The notes under the pieces: generated by a model | Told to the model about the DNA's origin: nothing | Databases searched by the model: none | The model's input: only the letters and a program-made list of their open reading frames with translations | Part shown: positions 29,183 to 41,600 of the stretch, piece after piece | Numbering within the stretch: position 1 is the first letter of the stretch | Layout of the letters: every line of letters begins with the position of its first letter | Made by a program: the position numbers and the translations under genes | NCBI RefSeq assembly: GCF_019670005.1 | Contig: NZ_AP019783.1 | Span: forward strand, 1,322,501 to 1,386,500 | Source: Methylomagnum ishizawai | Lineage (GTDB): Bacteria > Pseudomonadota > Gammaproteobacteria > Methylococcales > Methylococcaceae | Length of the DNA: 64,000 bases | Direction of reading: 5' to 3'

Positions 29183-30610
29183 ATGTCCACCCGGAAATCC
29201 AGCTGCCTAGGTGAACTCCCCGGAAAAGCGCCGCCCGCGACCAACACCGTGCCGCACAGATGCCTACGTTCCCTGACGATGACAGCCCCGTTGTTGGGCC
29301 TGCTCGGGAGTAGTTGTGCGCTGATCCATAAGACCGTGGAGCTCCCGGCCCGCATGGTAGTGGCAATACTTCCCGGAGCGCCGGAAACCGAGCCGGCCGA
29401 CCCCATCAAACTCCAAGACGACCTGCTCCGTTTCGCGGACAATTTCGTGTTCTCGACCACGCAGGCGGCGGAGCACCTCTCCACCAGCGAAGGCCCGATC
29501 AAAAGGGCCGATCTCCTCGCCATCAAATCGGCCTTGGCCACGGATGTTTACGGATTGGCTTCGGGTTCCAATCCCATCTCCAACCTGGTCAGCCTGACCG
29601 TGCTCGCCTCGGAGGCCCGGCACCGCGTCGAGGACTACTGGCTGCCCAAGGTCTATGGCCCCTCGGCGGAACCCATGCTCCGCTGCTTCAAGGATCGGGA
29701 AAGGGAAATCTGGGCCATCGCGGAGCGGGCGCTCAGCCCGGAAATGCGCGCCGAACTGCGGAAGGAAATCGAGCGGTGGCGGCGGAGCTTCGCCGAACCG
29801 AACGCGGACCCCGAAGCCTTCGCCGGTATCGCGATGGTCAACGATATCACCAAGGGATTGGAGGTCAACCGGTCCAGCGCGCTGCCGAACAGTGTCTTCG
29901 GACTCCTCGGCATAGATCCCCTCGCGGGACTCGATCCGGCCGCCCGCGAATTGGCGGAAACCCGTCTTTTCGCGGAGCGCGCCCTTTTCATCGGGCAACG
30001 GCTCCCCCAGACGATGGGATGGCAGGCGGAACTCCTGGCCCTGCGTTCCGCCGAGATCCCAGAAGTCGCCAGCCTGGTCGGCAGCGGTTCCCAGATCGCC
30101 GGTTCCAGCGAGCGGCTTTCCAAAAGCCTCGAATCCCTGCCGGCCTTTTTGTCTTCGGAACGGGAGAGCGTCCTCAAGGCCTTCACCCAGGAGCGCATCG
30201 GGCTGGTCGGTCTGGCCCAAGCCACGAAAGAGACCCTCGCGGAAGGCACCCACATGGCCCAGGCGACCGCCCAGGTCTTGAAATCCTACGAAGGCATCGC
30301 GCAACAGCTACGGGATTCGCCCGACGATCCCAACGCGCCGCCGTTCGACATCCGGGAATGGGGCAAGGCCGCCGGGGAAGTCAGCCATATGTCCGCCGAG
30401 CTTCATGGGCTTTTAAGCCTGGCGGTCTCCGCCACCCACAAAGACCAGCTTGCGGTGGTCACGCAAGCCTCGCGCGAGGCCGGCGAAGCCCTGGTCGATT
30501 ACGTATTCCGGAAGCTGCTCCTCTTGGTGGTCCTATCCGGGCTGTTCATCACCGGCCTTCGATTGACCTACCATTGGCTCCGGGCCCGTTTACGCCTTCA
30601 TAACGGTTGA
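29183..30610 (+). CDS. Hypothetical membrane-anchored helical protein
   Basis: About 475 residues, no family recognised. The N-terminus is uncertain: TTG 29144, ATG 29183, GTG 29249 and ATG 29279 are all in frame, and the segment TAPLLGLLGSSC looks like a signal/lipoprotein sequence, which would favour a later start. The middle is highly helical (EREREIWAIAERALSPEMRAELRKEIERW), followed by a Ser/Glu/Leu-rich coiled segment (AGSSERLSKSLESL). One membrane helix near the C-terminus (LLLLVVLSGLFITGL) is followed by a basic tail. It follows the transporter-suffix gene closely and may be co-transcribed. Confidence 0.5.
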   Translation: MSTRKSSCLGELPGKAPPATNTVPHRCLRSLTMTAPLLGLLGSSCALIHKTVELPARMVVAILPGAPETEPADPIKLQDDLLRFADNFVFSTTQAAEHLSTSEGPIKRADLLAIKSALATDVYGLASGSNPISNLVSLTVLASEARHRVEDYWLPKVYGPSAEPMLRCFKDREREIWAIAERALSPEMRAELRKEIERWRRSFAEPNADPEAFAGIAMVNDITKGLEVNRSSALPNSVFGLLGIDPLAGLDPAARELAETRLFAERALFIGQRLPQTMGWQAELLALRSAEIPEVASLVGSGSQIAGSSERLSKSLESLPAFLSSERESVLKAFTQERIGLVGLAQATKETLAEGTHMAQATAQVLKSYEGIAQQLRDSPDDPNAPPFDIREWGKAAGEVSHMSAELHGLLSLAVSATHKDQLAVVTQASREAGEALVDYVFRKLLLLVVLSGLFITGLRLTYHWLRARLRLHNG

Positions 30611-30631
30611 TCCGGCCTTTGAAGTTTTGGA

Positions 30632-30840
30632 TCAATAGCGGGATGGACCGCCCCGGAAATTCCGGAGGCTGTTTGCTGTGAGCCACGCCGCGATGGCGGG
30701 CTCGGTAAGGCTACGGTAGTAGGCGGCTTCGGCCTCGGCGGGCGTGATGTCGCCGATGAACCCCGTCCACCCAGGCCAGGGTGGCCCATTCCACCGCCTC
30801 CAGATTCTTCCAGGATTGCCGATGGATCTGTTGGTACGCT
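30632..30840 (-). pseudogene. Relic of an IS3-family transposase (OrfB C-terminus)
   Basis: Two minus-strand frames together give a transposase tail. One frame holds HRQSWKNLEAVEWATLAWVD (30830-30775 region), the other continues GDITPAEAEAAYYRSL to a stop at 30632. In intact IS3 OrfB proteins these are joined by a short W-(F/Y)-NHRRL segment; here that segment is missing and the frame shifts, so a small deletion has broken the gene. No terminal inverted repeats or other IS parts are seen. Confidence 0.7.
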
Positions 30841-30982
30841 GGTTGGCCGGGATCGATACCCGGCTGGATTTGCCATGGGATTTTCCGTCCGTGCGCATAA
30901 CCACCCCAGAATTGCCGGGCTTTTCCTACCCTGTGCCGGATGGTCTGGCATCCCCAACCCAATCCTATTTGGAGCGCTCCCC

Positions 30983-32029
30983 ATGACCGCCAAACAACTT
31001 TCCGTCCTGGTCCTTTCCGCAAGCTTGAGCCTTGGCTTGCTGGACCAAGCAGCCACGGCTTGCTCGCGCATCCTGCTCAACACGGACCATGGCCATGTCG
31101 TAGGCCGCACCATGGACCTTTACATACCGGACCATCCCAAGCTCGTGGCCTATCCCCGGGGCATTGCCAGGGATGGGGCCGTTACCGATGGCAACGGGGT
31201 GCGCTGGGTCTCGAAATACGGCAGCGTGGTGGTGAATTCTTTAGGGATAGCCACCTCCGATGGCATGAACGAAAAGGGGTTCGTGGCGAACCTCCTTTAT
31301 CTGCATGACTCCCAATACGAAACCAGGGATACCCGCCCCGGCGTGGCCAATGCCATGGTGCTTCAATACCTCTTGGATGTTTCCGCCACGGTTGCCGAGG
31401 CCTTGGCGGAGTTGGACAAAGTCCAAATCGTCTCGGTGAAGGCGGCGGGGCGGGAATGGCCGCTGCACATCTCCATTTCCGACGCCACCGGCGATTCCGC
31501 CGTCATCGAGTTCGTCAACGGGGCCAAGGTGGTGCATCGCGGCAAGGATTCGTCCGTCATGACCAATGAGCCGCCTTTGGATTGGCAACTGAACAATCTT
31601 AAAAAATACAGGTATTTCGGCGGGACCGAACCCCTGCCCGGCGACATCGACCCCGCCAGCCGCTTTGTCCGCGCCTCGGCCTTTTTGAAAACAATACCCG
31701 CGCCCAAGGATATCCGGGAGGCTTTGGCCGAGGTCTACAGCATTGTCAAAACGGTCTCGGTTCCGCTCGGTGCCGAAAATACATCGGCGGGAGTCCATTC
31801 CGAAGATACTTGGCCCACCTTGTGGACCACATTGGCGGACGCGGGCGACCGGCTCTACTTCTTCCAGGCTTCCGGTTCCCCGAATATGTTCTGGATCGAC
31901 CTCGGCAAAATCAATTTCGCCAAGGGTATGCCCATCAAGCAGGTTTCCGGGGAGGAGATTTCGTTGGTGGGCGAGGTTTCCAGCAAGTTAAAGCCGATTA
32001 AGAATAAACATCATCGGAAACCGGTTTGA
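30983..32029 (+). CDS. Linear amide C-N hydrolase, choloylglycine hydrolase family
   Basis: A 348-residue Ntn-hydrolase. A signal-like sequence (VLVLSASLSLGLLDQAATA) precedes Cys27 (ACSRILL), which would become the N-terminal nucleophile after cleavage. Downstream blocks fit the family: GRTMDLY, NSLGIATSDGMNEKGFVANLLYL, and NEPPLDWQLNNL. Members cleave conjugated bile salts, penicillin V or acyl-homoserine lactones; in a methanotroph-like host an amide or lactone signal is more likely than bile salt, but substrate cannot be read from sequence. GGAGCG lies eight bases before the ATG. Confidence 0.85.
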   Translation: MTAKQLSVLVLSASLSLGLLDQAATACSRILLNTDHGHVVGRTMDLYIPDHPKLVAYPRGIARDGAVTDGNGVRWVSKYGSVVVNSLGIATSDGMNEKGFVANLLYLHDSQYETRDTRPGVANAMVLQYLLDVSATVAEALAELDKVQIVSVKAAGREWPLHISISDATGDSAVIEFVNGAKVVHRGKDSSVMTNEPPLDWQLNNLKKYRYFGGTEPLPGDIDPASRFVRASAFLKTIPAPKDIREALAEVYSIVKTVSVPLGAENTSAGVHSEDTWPTLWTTLADAGDRLYFFQASGSPNMFWIDLGKINFAKGMPIKQVSGEEISLVGEVSSKLKPIKNKHHRKPV

Positions 32030-32078
32030 AAACCAAATCAATTAACTACCGCCTCCCAAAATTCTACAGCTGAAAACC

Positions 32079-32104
32079 AAAAAAAAGCCCGCATGAAGCG
32101 GGCT
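32079..32104 (-). terminator. Intrinsic terminator after ssb
   Basis: Minus strand AGCCCGC-TTCAT-GCGGGCT followed by eight T residues, 38 bases beyond the ssb stop. Confidence 0.88.
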
Positions 32105-32141
32105 TTGGAGAGATTCTTAATAAATGCTCTGATGGTAGAAC

Positions 32142-32681
32142 CTAGAACGGGATATCGTCGTCGAAATCATCCATGCCGCCGCCCGCCGGTGGCGCGGGCG
32201 GGCGTTGGGGTGCCGGGGAACCCGTCGTGGTCTGGGGCGGCGGGGCGTAGCGTTCGGAATCGCGGTCGCGGGTGGCGGTGGGCGGTGTCGCTTCCGACCA
32301 GGGGCCGGGGTCTCCGCCGCCTCCGCCCATGCCGCCGCCGCCACCGGCGCGGTCGAGCATCTGCATTTCGTTGGCGATGATTTCGGTGGTGTAGCGGTCC
32401 TGGCCGTTCTTATCCTGCCATTTGCGGGTGCGGAGGCTGCCTTCGACGTAGACCTTGCCGCCTTTCTTCAGGTATTGGCCGACGATTTCCGCCAGCTTGC
32501 GATAGAACACCACGTTATGCCATTCGGTGCGCTCTTGGGTGTTGCCTTGCGGGTCTTTCCAAGAGTCGCTGGTGGCGATGGTGACGTTGGCCACGGCTTC
32601 GCCGTTGGGCATGTAGCGGACTTCGGGGTCTCGGCCCAGATTGCCGATGAGGATGACTTTGTTGATGCCGCGAGAGGCCAT
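32142..32681 (-). CDS. ssb: Single-stranded DNA-binding protein
   Basis: A 179-residue protein. The OB fold (1-112) starts [23 protein letters not shown]; a Gly/Pro-rich linker follows and the tail ends [10 protein letters not shown], the acidic tip that docks repair and replication partners including RecQ. ATG 32681 is chosen for the conserved N-terminus. A terminator lies downstream. Confidence 0.97.
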   Translation of the reverse strand: MASRGINKVILIGNLGRDPEVRYMPNGEAVANVTIATSDSWKDPQGNTQERTEWHNVVFYRKLAEIVGQYLKKGGKVYVEGSLRTRKWQDKNGQDRYTTEIIANEMQMLDRAGGGGGMGGGGGDPGPWSEATPPTATRDRDSERYAPPPQTTTGSPAPQRPPAPPAGGGMDDFDDDIPF

Positions 32682-32786
32682 GGGAAGTTTCTCCGATAGT
32701 GTGCATTCGGGGTGTCCGGGGCCGTAGGGGCGGCCCGGACGGTTCAATGCCGGGTTCGCCCCGGTCTTGCTGTCGTAGAGGGCGGA

Positions 32787-34181
32787 TCAGGCCGCCTGGG
32801 TTTGGAACAATTCTTCGGTCAGGGCCGCGCGGTCCAGGGTGTCCTTATCCACCTTGAGATAGGCCACGCCATCCTCGGCCAGGACCACCGCCTCGGCCAC
32901 GCCCGGCACTTGCAGCAAACGGCCCGAGAGGGTGGCGGCTTGTTCCCGGCTCAACGCGCCGACATTGACCAGGAGGCTGCTGACATGGCGCGGCGGGCGC
33001 ATCCCCAGGGCCACCGCCAGCCAGATGAGGGCCGCCACCGCGCAATACAGGAACACCGCCGGGATGCCGTGATGCCCGTAAATCCAGCCCCCGCCCGCGC
33101 CGCCCGCGAACGCGCCCAGGAATTGGGCGGTGGAATAAACGCCCATGGCCGTGCCCTTGAGGTCGGGCGGGGCGATCTTGGACACCATGGAGGGCAGGGT
33201 GGCTTCCAGCAGGTTGAAGCCGGTGAAGTACAGGTAGAGCAGCCCGAACACCGCCCAGAAACTCGCGCCGAATCCCAGGAAACCCAGGTCGGCCAGCGCC
33301 ACCACGGCGATGGCCCCGAGGAACACCGGCTTCATCTTGCGCTTTTTCTCGGCCACGATCACGAAAGGCACCATGCTCGCCATCGCCAGCACGAACACCG
33401 GCAAATAGAGATGCCAATGCTGGGCGGTGGGCAGGTCGAGCGTGTCGCGCAGTACCAGGGGCAGCACCACGAAAGTGGCGGTGAGGATCAGGTGCAGGCA
33501 GAAGATGCCAAGGTCGAGCCGCAACAGTTCCGGGTTGCCCAGCACCGTGCCGAACGAAGCGGTCCTGACCTCGGCGTCGCGGTGGAAGCGGCTGGTCACG
33601 GGATCGGGCACGGCGGTATAGAGCACCACGATGCCCAGCGCGGCCAAGGCGGTGACCACCCAGAACAAGCCCTTCAGTCCCATCCAGGCCGAGAGTATCG
33701 GTCCCGCCACCATCGACAGGGCGAAGGAGAAGCCGATGCTGACGCCGATCAAGGCCATGGCCTTGGTGCGGTGCTCCTCGCGGGTGAGGTCGGCGGCGAG
33801 GGCCATCACCACCGCCGCCACCGCGCCCGCGCCTTGCAGGGCGCGGCCCGCGATGATGCCGTAGATATCGTCGGACAGGGCGGCGAGGGCGCTGCCCAGC
33901 ACGAACAGGACGAGTCCTATCGTGATGACGGGCTTGCGGCCATAGCGGTCGGACCACAGGCCGAAGGGAATCTGGAACAGGGCTTGGGTCAGCCCGTAGG
34001 CGCTGATGGCGAGGCCGACCAGGGCCGGGGTGGCGCCGGGCAGGTCGCGGGCGAACACCGAGAACACCGGCAGGATCAGGAACATTCCCAGCATCCTCAA
34101 CATATAGATACCGGCCAGGGACAGGCTGGCGCGGACCTCGGCGCGGGTCATGGGGGTATCGATTTCCAGGGCCGGTTTCAA
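32787..34181 (-). CDS. YajR-like MFS transporter with C-terminal YAM-type domain
   Basis: About 464 residues: twelve membrane helices with the MFS motif A (GLWSDRYGRKPVI) after helix 2, then a cytosolic ~70-residue domain (LSGRLLQVPGVAEAVVLAEDGVAYLKVD) with the beta-alpha-beta pattern of the YAM domain of YajR. Substrate unknown; family members are drug/proton antiporter-like. The TTG at 34181 is preferred because AAGGAG sits six bases upstream; ATG 34151 and ATG 34235 are alternatives. Confidence 0.8.
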   Translation of the reverse strand: MKPALEIDTPMTRAEVRASLSLAGIYMLRMLGMFLILPVFSVFARDLPGATPALVGLAISAYGLTQALFQIPFGLWSDRYGRKPVITIGLVLFVLGSALAALSDDIYGIIAGRALQGAGAVAAVVMALAADLTREEHRTKAMALIGVSIGFSFALSMVAGPILSAWMGLKGLFWVVTALAALGIVVLYTAVPDPVTSRFHRDAEVRTASFGTVLGNPELLRLDLGIFCLHLILTATFVVLPLVLRDTLDLPTAQHWHLYLPVFVLAMASMVPFVIVAEKKRKMKPVFLGAIAVVALADLGFLGFGASFWAVFGLLYLYFTGFNLLEATLPSMVSKIAPPDLKGTAMGVYSTAQFLGAFAGGAGGGWIYGHHGIPAVFLYCAVAALIWLAVALGMRPPRHVSSLLVNVGALSREQAATLSGRLLQVPGVAEAVVLAEDGVAYLKVDKDTLDRAALTEELFQTQAA

Positions 34182-34310
34182 GGGAGGCTCCTTCTGCGGG
34201 ATGTGGAAGCCCGGTATGGTAGCAGGTTCGCCCATGGCCTTGAATTTGCGGGAAGGTCCGGTTCTTTTGATTGAGCGTTTCGCTGGGCGGGGCGTGTAGG
34301 GGATGCTGGT

Positions 34311-36479
<2,169 letters not shown>

Positions 36480-36601
36480 GCGCCGGTTCCGATGGGGGTG
36501 GAAATGTCCATTCTTCCATGCCGTACCGGGCCCCGCCACTGTTCCCGCCGTTCCGGGGCCTGGGTCCGGCGGGCACATGCGTATAAGCCTATGCCAAAAG
36601 G

Positions 36602-36655
36602 TTATAGCTATAAGTTAGCGGAAGGACATCCGTTATAACGGATGGCACTTATACT
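36602..36655 (+). promoter_or_regulatory. Palindromic operator and promoter before the TSUP gene
   Basis: A perfect 18-bp palindrome CATCCGTTATAACGGATG (36627-36644) directly precedes a TATACT -10 hexamer (36650-36655), covering the place of the -35 element. A 12-bp palindrome TTATAGCTATAA lies at 36602-36613. The arrangement fits a dimeric repressor or activator of the downstream exporter; the regulator is not known. Confidence 0.55.
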
Positions 36656-36695
36656 GTGCCCCTTTCCTATATCGATTCCAACGAAGGCATTCCCT

Positions 36696-37490
36696 ATGGA
36701 AACAGCGTACATCGTCTCCGGCGTCCTGGTCGGGGTATTAGTCGGGTTGACCGGTGTCGGCGGCGGTTCCCTGATGACCCCGCTCTTGGTGTTCTTGTTC
36801 GGTTTCGCGCCCAGCACGGCGGTCGGCACCGATTTGTTGTTCGCCTCCATCACCAAGACCGGCGGCACCTTGGTCCACCATGGCAAGCACAAGTCGGTGG
36901 AATGGAAGATTGTGGGCTGGTTGGCCCTTGGTAGCCTGCCGGCCGCGGGCGTGGTGCTGTACCTGTTGGAAACCACCTTCAAGAAAGACCCCGCCGTCAC
37001 CGCGATCATGACCACGACCCTGGGCGTGGCCTTGCTGCTGACCGCCGTGGCCTTGTTGTTCCGCAACCGCTTGATGAGGAAATCCCACGAATCCGCCCTA
37101 CAGCGCAAAACCCACAGCGAGCGCTTCGGACGCTGGCAAGCGCCGATCACGGTATGCGTGGGCGTGATGCTGGGGGTGTTGGTGACCTTGTCCTCGGTGG
37201 GGGCGGGGGCCTTGGGCACGGTGGCCTTGTTGTTCCTGTATCCGCGCTTGGCGACGGTGCGGGTGGTGGGGACCGACCTGGCCCATGCCATTCCCTTGAC
37301 CGCCGTGGCGGGGCTGGGCCATCTGCACATGGGCAATGTGAATTTCGAGCTGTTGGGGAGCCTGTTGATCGGCTCGTTGCCGGGAATCTATGTCGGGAGC
37401 CATTTGAGCGGCAGGATTCCCGAACACATCATGCGCCCCATCCTGGCGAGCATCCTGGTTTTGATCGGACTCAAGTTCGTGCTGGCTTGA
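36696..37490 (+). CDS. TSUP family (TauE/SafE) membrane exporter
   Basis: A 264-residue integral membrane protein with about eight helices. The family motif VGLTGVGGGSLMTPLLV follows the first helix, and the second half starts with the related SSVGAGALGTVALLFLYP. TSUP proteins export sulfite, sulfoacetate or other organosulfur anions; substrate here is not determined. ATG 36696 gives a correct N-terminal helix. It is transcribed away from recQ. Confidence 0.88.
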   Translation: METAYIVSGVLVGVLVGLTGVGGGSLMTPLLVFLFGFAPSTAVGTDLLFASITKTGGTLVHHGKHKSVEWKIVGWLALGSLPAAGVVLYLLETTFKKDPAVTAIMTTTLGVALLLTAVALLFRNRLMRKSHESALQRKTHSERFGRWQAPITVCVGVMLGVLVTLSSVGAGALGTVALLFLYPRLATVRVVGTDLAHAIPLTAVAGLGHLHMGNVNFELLGSLLIGSLPGIYVGSHLSGRIPEHIMRPILASILVLIGLKFVLA

Positions 37491-37496
37491 GGCTGG

Positions 37497-37521
37497 GCGG
37501 AATCCCCGGCCCGGATTCCGC
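37497..37521. terminator. Hairpin between convergent genes
   Basis: A 9-bp stem GCGGAATCC/GGATTCCGC with a seven-base loop lies just after the TSUP stop and before the stop of the opposing gene. No clear T tract, so a weak or bidirectional terminator at best. Confidence 0.4.
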
Positions 37522-37548
37522 GCAATCCTGTTTGTTCCCGCCGCGGGT

Positions 37549-38577
37549 TTATTGGCAGGTGCCCACGAGGATGGTCCCGCCCTGGCCCACGCCGACGAAG
37601 CGGCCATGGGCCCAGGCGATATCGGTCAAGGCGGCGCTGGTGGCCGGGGTTTGGAGCGTCCAGGCCACGCCATCCGGGCTGGTCAACAGCGCGCCTTGAT
37701 CCCCCACGGCCACGAACCGGCCCGCGCCCCAGGCCACGCCATATAGTGTGGCGGTGGTGTTCGAGGTTTGGGTGTCCCAGACCGCGCCGTCCGGGCTGGT
37801 CAGGATGGCACCTCCCGCCCCCACGGCGACGAATTTCCCCGCCCCCCAAGCGACGCCCATGAGCCACTGATCGGTCCCGGAATCGTGCCCGGTCCAATGG
37901 AGGCCGTCCGGGCTGGTCAGGACAGTGCCGACAGGGCTCCCGTCGCCCGCCAGCCCGATCCCGACCACCACGAACCGGCCATGGCCCCGGGCGATATCGG
38001 TCAGCGTGGGCGAACTGAGCGAAGTATTGCCAAGTAGCCGCGCCGTCCAGCGTTTCCCGGTCGGGCTGGTGAGGATCGCCCCGTAATCGCCCACGGCTAC
38101 GAACCGGCCACGGCCCCAGGCCACGGCGAGGAGCCGGTTGCCGGTGGCGGCGATGGGCGTCCAGCGCTTGCCGTTCGGGCTGATCGCGATGGTCCTGCCC
38201 TCGTAGGATTGATAACCACCGTCCGTGGGGAAACAAGAGAACGGGTTGCCGGGGTCGCTACAGGTTGGCTGGGCGGTTTGCAGACTGTCCGCCCCCACCG
38301 CCACGAACTTGTTGCCGCCCCTGGCGATGTCGAAATAGAGGCCGGCAAGGGTCGCGGTGGGGGTCCAGGCCATGCCGGTGGGACTGGCGCTGACGGAACC
38401 CTGGTGGTCGACGGCCACGAACCGGCCCGCGCCCCAGGCCACGCCGGATAAATCGCCGGTGCCGCTGGAGACGGCGGGCGGGTTCCAGGCGATTTGGCAT
38501 TGCTTGGCTTGGGAGGGGCCGGAGGCGGTCAAGATCCATAAGGGAAGGAGCGCGGCGATCAGGCGGGTTTTGTTCAT
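37549..38577 (-). CDS. Secreted BNR-repeat beta-propeller protein
   Basis: A 342-residue protein with a signal peptide (LIAALLPLWILTASGPSQA). It consists of about seven repeats of the form GVAWGAGRFVAVGDQGALLTSPDG..W, the sialidase/BNR (Asp-box like) pattern of a propeller. Nothing marks a sialidase active site, so the role is probably binding or structural. Four Cys residues may form disulfides. It lies 93 bases downstream of the GH94 gene on the same strand. Confidence 0.7.
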   Translation of the reverse strand: MNKTRLIAALLPLWILTASGPSQAKQCQIAWNPPAVSSGTGDLSGVAWGAGRFVAVDHQGSVSASPTGMAWTPTATLAGLYFDIARGGNKFVAVGADSLQTAQPTCSDPGNPFSCFPTDGGYQSYEGRTIAISPNGKRWTPIAATGNRLLAVAWGRGRFVAVGDYGAILTSPTGKRWTARLLGNTSLSSPTLTDIARGHGRFVVVGIGLAGDGSPVGTVLTSPDGLHWTGHDSGTDQWLMGVAWGAGKFVAVGAGGAILTSPDGAVWDTQTSNTTATLYGVAWGAGRFVAVGDQGALLTSPDGVAWTLQTPATSAALTDIAWAHGRFVGVGQGGTILVGTCQ

Positions 38578-38670
38578 GGCGGATACTCCGGAAGGAGGCG
38601 CTTGGGTTCGGTCCGCCGCCGGGCAACACGGGGCTTGGGGCCGGGTTTTGGGGTCAGGCGGTGCCGCGGC

Positions 38671-41600
38671 TTAGCCGATACCCACCGCCAATTCGTTGCT
38701 CCCCTCGACCAAGCGTAGCACCAGGTCCGCCATCGGTATCGCGGCCCCGCCGGGCCGGTAGGGATTGGCCGTGCGCTCGAACGCCAGTGCGCTTCCGTTC
38801 AGGCTCAAGGCTTCCACCCCGCAACCCCGCGTCCCGACCCGGTAGCGCAGCGTCAAGGGACGGCCCGCCACCTGGGTGTCCACCCGCAAGCCATCCAGGG
38901 CCGCGGGCAACACCGGATCGATCACCAGGGCCGAGTCTTCCCGCTGTATCCCGAACAAGCCGCGCACGATCAAGCCCAGCCCGATCCCCGCCCCGCTGGA
39001 ATAGACCCGCCAGCCGCCTTCCAGCCCGATTTCACCGCGCAGCGCCTTCCCGTATTCGGCGTAGGCTTGGTAGCGGTCGGTGAAATCGGCGTCCGAGCTG
39101 GAGTAATAGCAATTCGCCTGCCGGGGCCGCGCACCGGGCACCCGCGCCGCGATGCCGATGGGATGGGCGAGGCACAAGGCCGCGAAGAAGGGTTCGGCCT
39201 CGCCCAGCCGGGCCAGCGCCTCGGCGTAGCGCAAATGGGCGTGGGTGTACATCAGGCCGATTTCCCGGCCAAAGTAGGTACTGCTCTCGGCGCGTTGGAA
39301 GAACCGCTGCGGCCCGCCGCGATAGGCCATGGGCCGGTCGAACAAACGGGCACCGTCCGGGCCGGACAAATGGGCGCGGATGATATCGAGGTGTTTCCGG
39401 GCTTGATCGGGGCGCAACAAGCCGTTGGCGATGGCGTGGATCATCGGCAACAGGCTGTAATGCAGGCCGGTTTGGCCGTCGCGGGGATGCAGGAGGTAGT
39501 CGATGCGCCCGTCTTCGTGGAAATAGGCGTAACCGGCCAGCACGCCATCCACGATCAAAAGCTTCTGGAAATCCTTCAGCACGGCTTCCGCCCCGCGCTC
39601 GAACCGTCCCGCCGGCAGGTCGTGGCCCAATCGCCGCAGCGCCTGCGCCAAGGTGGTCAGCACTTGGTGGTGCAAGGTCACGGTCCAGGCGCTGCACAGC
39701 CGTTCGCGCATGGCGGGATCGACGGGTTGCAGCGAGTCGTTCCAATCGCCGTGCCCATAGGCCGCCAGCCGGGTGCCGGGAATCCGGCGGCGGGCGATGA
39801 CTTCGAGGGCGCGTTCGACATGGATATCCAGGGTGGCGCGTTCGGCTTTTTCCTCGCCCTCCGGGTGGAAGAACGGCAAAATCTCGTTGATGAAACCGGC
39901 GTCCCCGCTCGCCAAAAGATATTGTCCCAGCGCCAACAGCGGCCAGAACACGATATCGCCATGCGAATCCTCCGGCCTGATGCCGCGCTCGCGCTCGAAG
40001 AACATGAACCATTGCGGCCAATCGCCGTCCGGGTTCTGGTTCTTGAACACCCGGACCAGGAGGTCGCGGATCGGCGCGGTTTGGCCCAGGGCCAGCAGCA
40101 ATTCCACCGGGCCTTGGGACACATCGCGGGTGCCCCAGCCGCCGCCGGAATACTGTTCCAGGCCACGCGGGCTGAGATAGTGGATCAAGGCGTTATGGGC
40201 GAACCAGGGCAGGATTTCCACAAGACCGGCCAGTTCCGCGGCCAGGGGGCTGTTTTCGGGCGGATGGACGCGCAAGCCGCCCGTCATCGCCGCCCAATAG
40301 GTGTCGGAATCGGTCGTGCTGGCGTCGGCCAGCGCGGTCTCGACGGAGGTGAGGTGCCCGGTGATCCGCAGGCGCTGCTCTGGTGCCGGTGCCAGGACCA
40401 GGCACAGGAACGGCTGGTCGCGGGATAACCCGTCGGCGTACAGCAGTTCATCTCCGCCGACCCGCTCCAACACCGTGCCCGGTAGTGGATCGACCCGGAA
40501 GCCGCCTTCCGGGAAGCGGCGGCCCACATCGCTGTCAGGGAGGGCCTGGACGAACACGCCTTCCTCGTCCTGGACGAAACTGGCCGGTCCCGGCACCGCG
40601 CCATCGTCGCCATTCAGCGCGATGTGGTGGGTGACGAGGCATCTCGGGGCCGGTCCCGAGCGCACGATCAGGGCCAGCCCCAATTCATGGCGTTGGGCCG
40701 GGGCGGTGGCGCGGACTTCGAGCAAGCCGTCGGCGTGGCGATAAAACCAGCGGCAGCCGTCCGGGCTGATTTCGTAGGCCGAGGGCAGGTCCAGCAAGCG
40801 CCAGCCTTCCGCCAACTCCACGAACACCCGTTGCCCGTGCGAGCGGAACAGCCCGAGATAGCTATGGGTGGTCGAGAGGAAACGGTTGATGCTGACATGG
40901 CCCTGGGTCAACATCGAATGGAACACGCCGTTCATCCAGGTGGTGGAGGTGAGGGCGGTTTCGTCCGGCGTGGGCAAGGCTCCGGTGCGGAGGATATGGC
41001 CGTGGGGCCGCAACACCTTCAGCTCCTTGGCTTTCAGTACCACATGGCGGCGCTCGCCATGGAAGAAGGACAGGATTTGGCCGTCCGCATCCCGTTCGAC
41101 TGCCCGGAGATCGGTCCCGAACAAGGCGGCGAGGGTCTCGGCGTCGAGGTCCAGCGCGGCCAGCGGCGGCGCGGTGGCGAACAGGCTGGGGCAGGGCGGG
41201 GCGCTGCCGTCCGGCGGCGCGGCGGCTGCGGGAGCCTGGGCTTCCGGCAGGGCCAGCAGGGTATCGACAAAGTCCAAATCCGCCGTCGCGGTCGCCGCCG
41301 GATGATCCGCCACGAAACCGCCGAAAAAGCCGCGTTCGACCCGTTGTCCCGGTTCCAGCCGGCAGGGCGCGTCCTGGATCGCCGCCATCGAATGCTCATG
41401 CTGGCGGCGGCTGCCGGGCAAGCCTTGGGCGAGTCCCGTCGGCATGGCTCCGGCCCGGTGGGCCAGTCCGTGGACTTGCAGGGCGTCGGTGGCGTAGTCC
41501 GCGCCCCGGCCCAGGCTGCCGACCAGGCTCCAAGGATGGCGGCCCGCCATGGCTTGGTTCTGCCGCGAAGCCACGACCCAGCCGCGTTCCCGATGCTCCA

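Noticed and set aside
30607-30635. FNR box from TTGATCC and GGATCAA
   Set aside because: The half-sites are separated by 15 bases, not four; it is only a weak hairpin after a gene end.
32712-34274. Frame opposite the MFS transporter
   Set aside because: Gln/His-rich shadow of a clear membrane protein gene.
36645-36662. Sigma-54 promoter TGGCAC...GC before the TSUP gene
   Set aside because: GG and GC are twelve bases apart, not ten, and a TATACT -10 is present.
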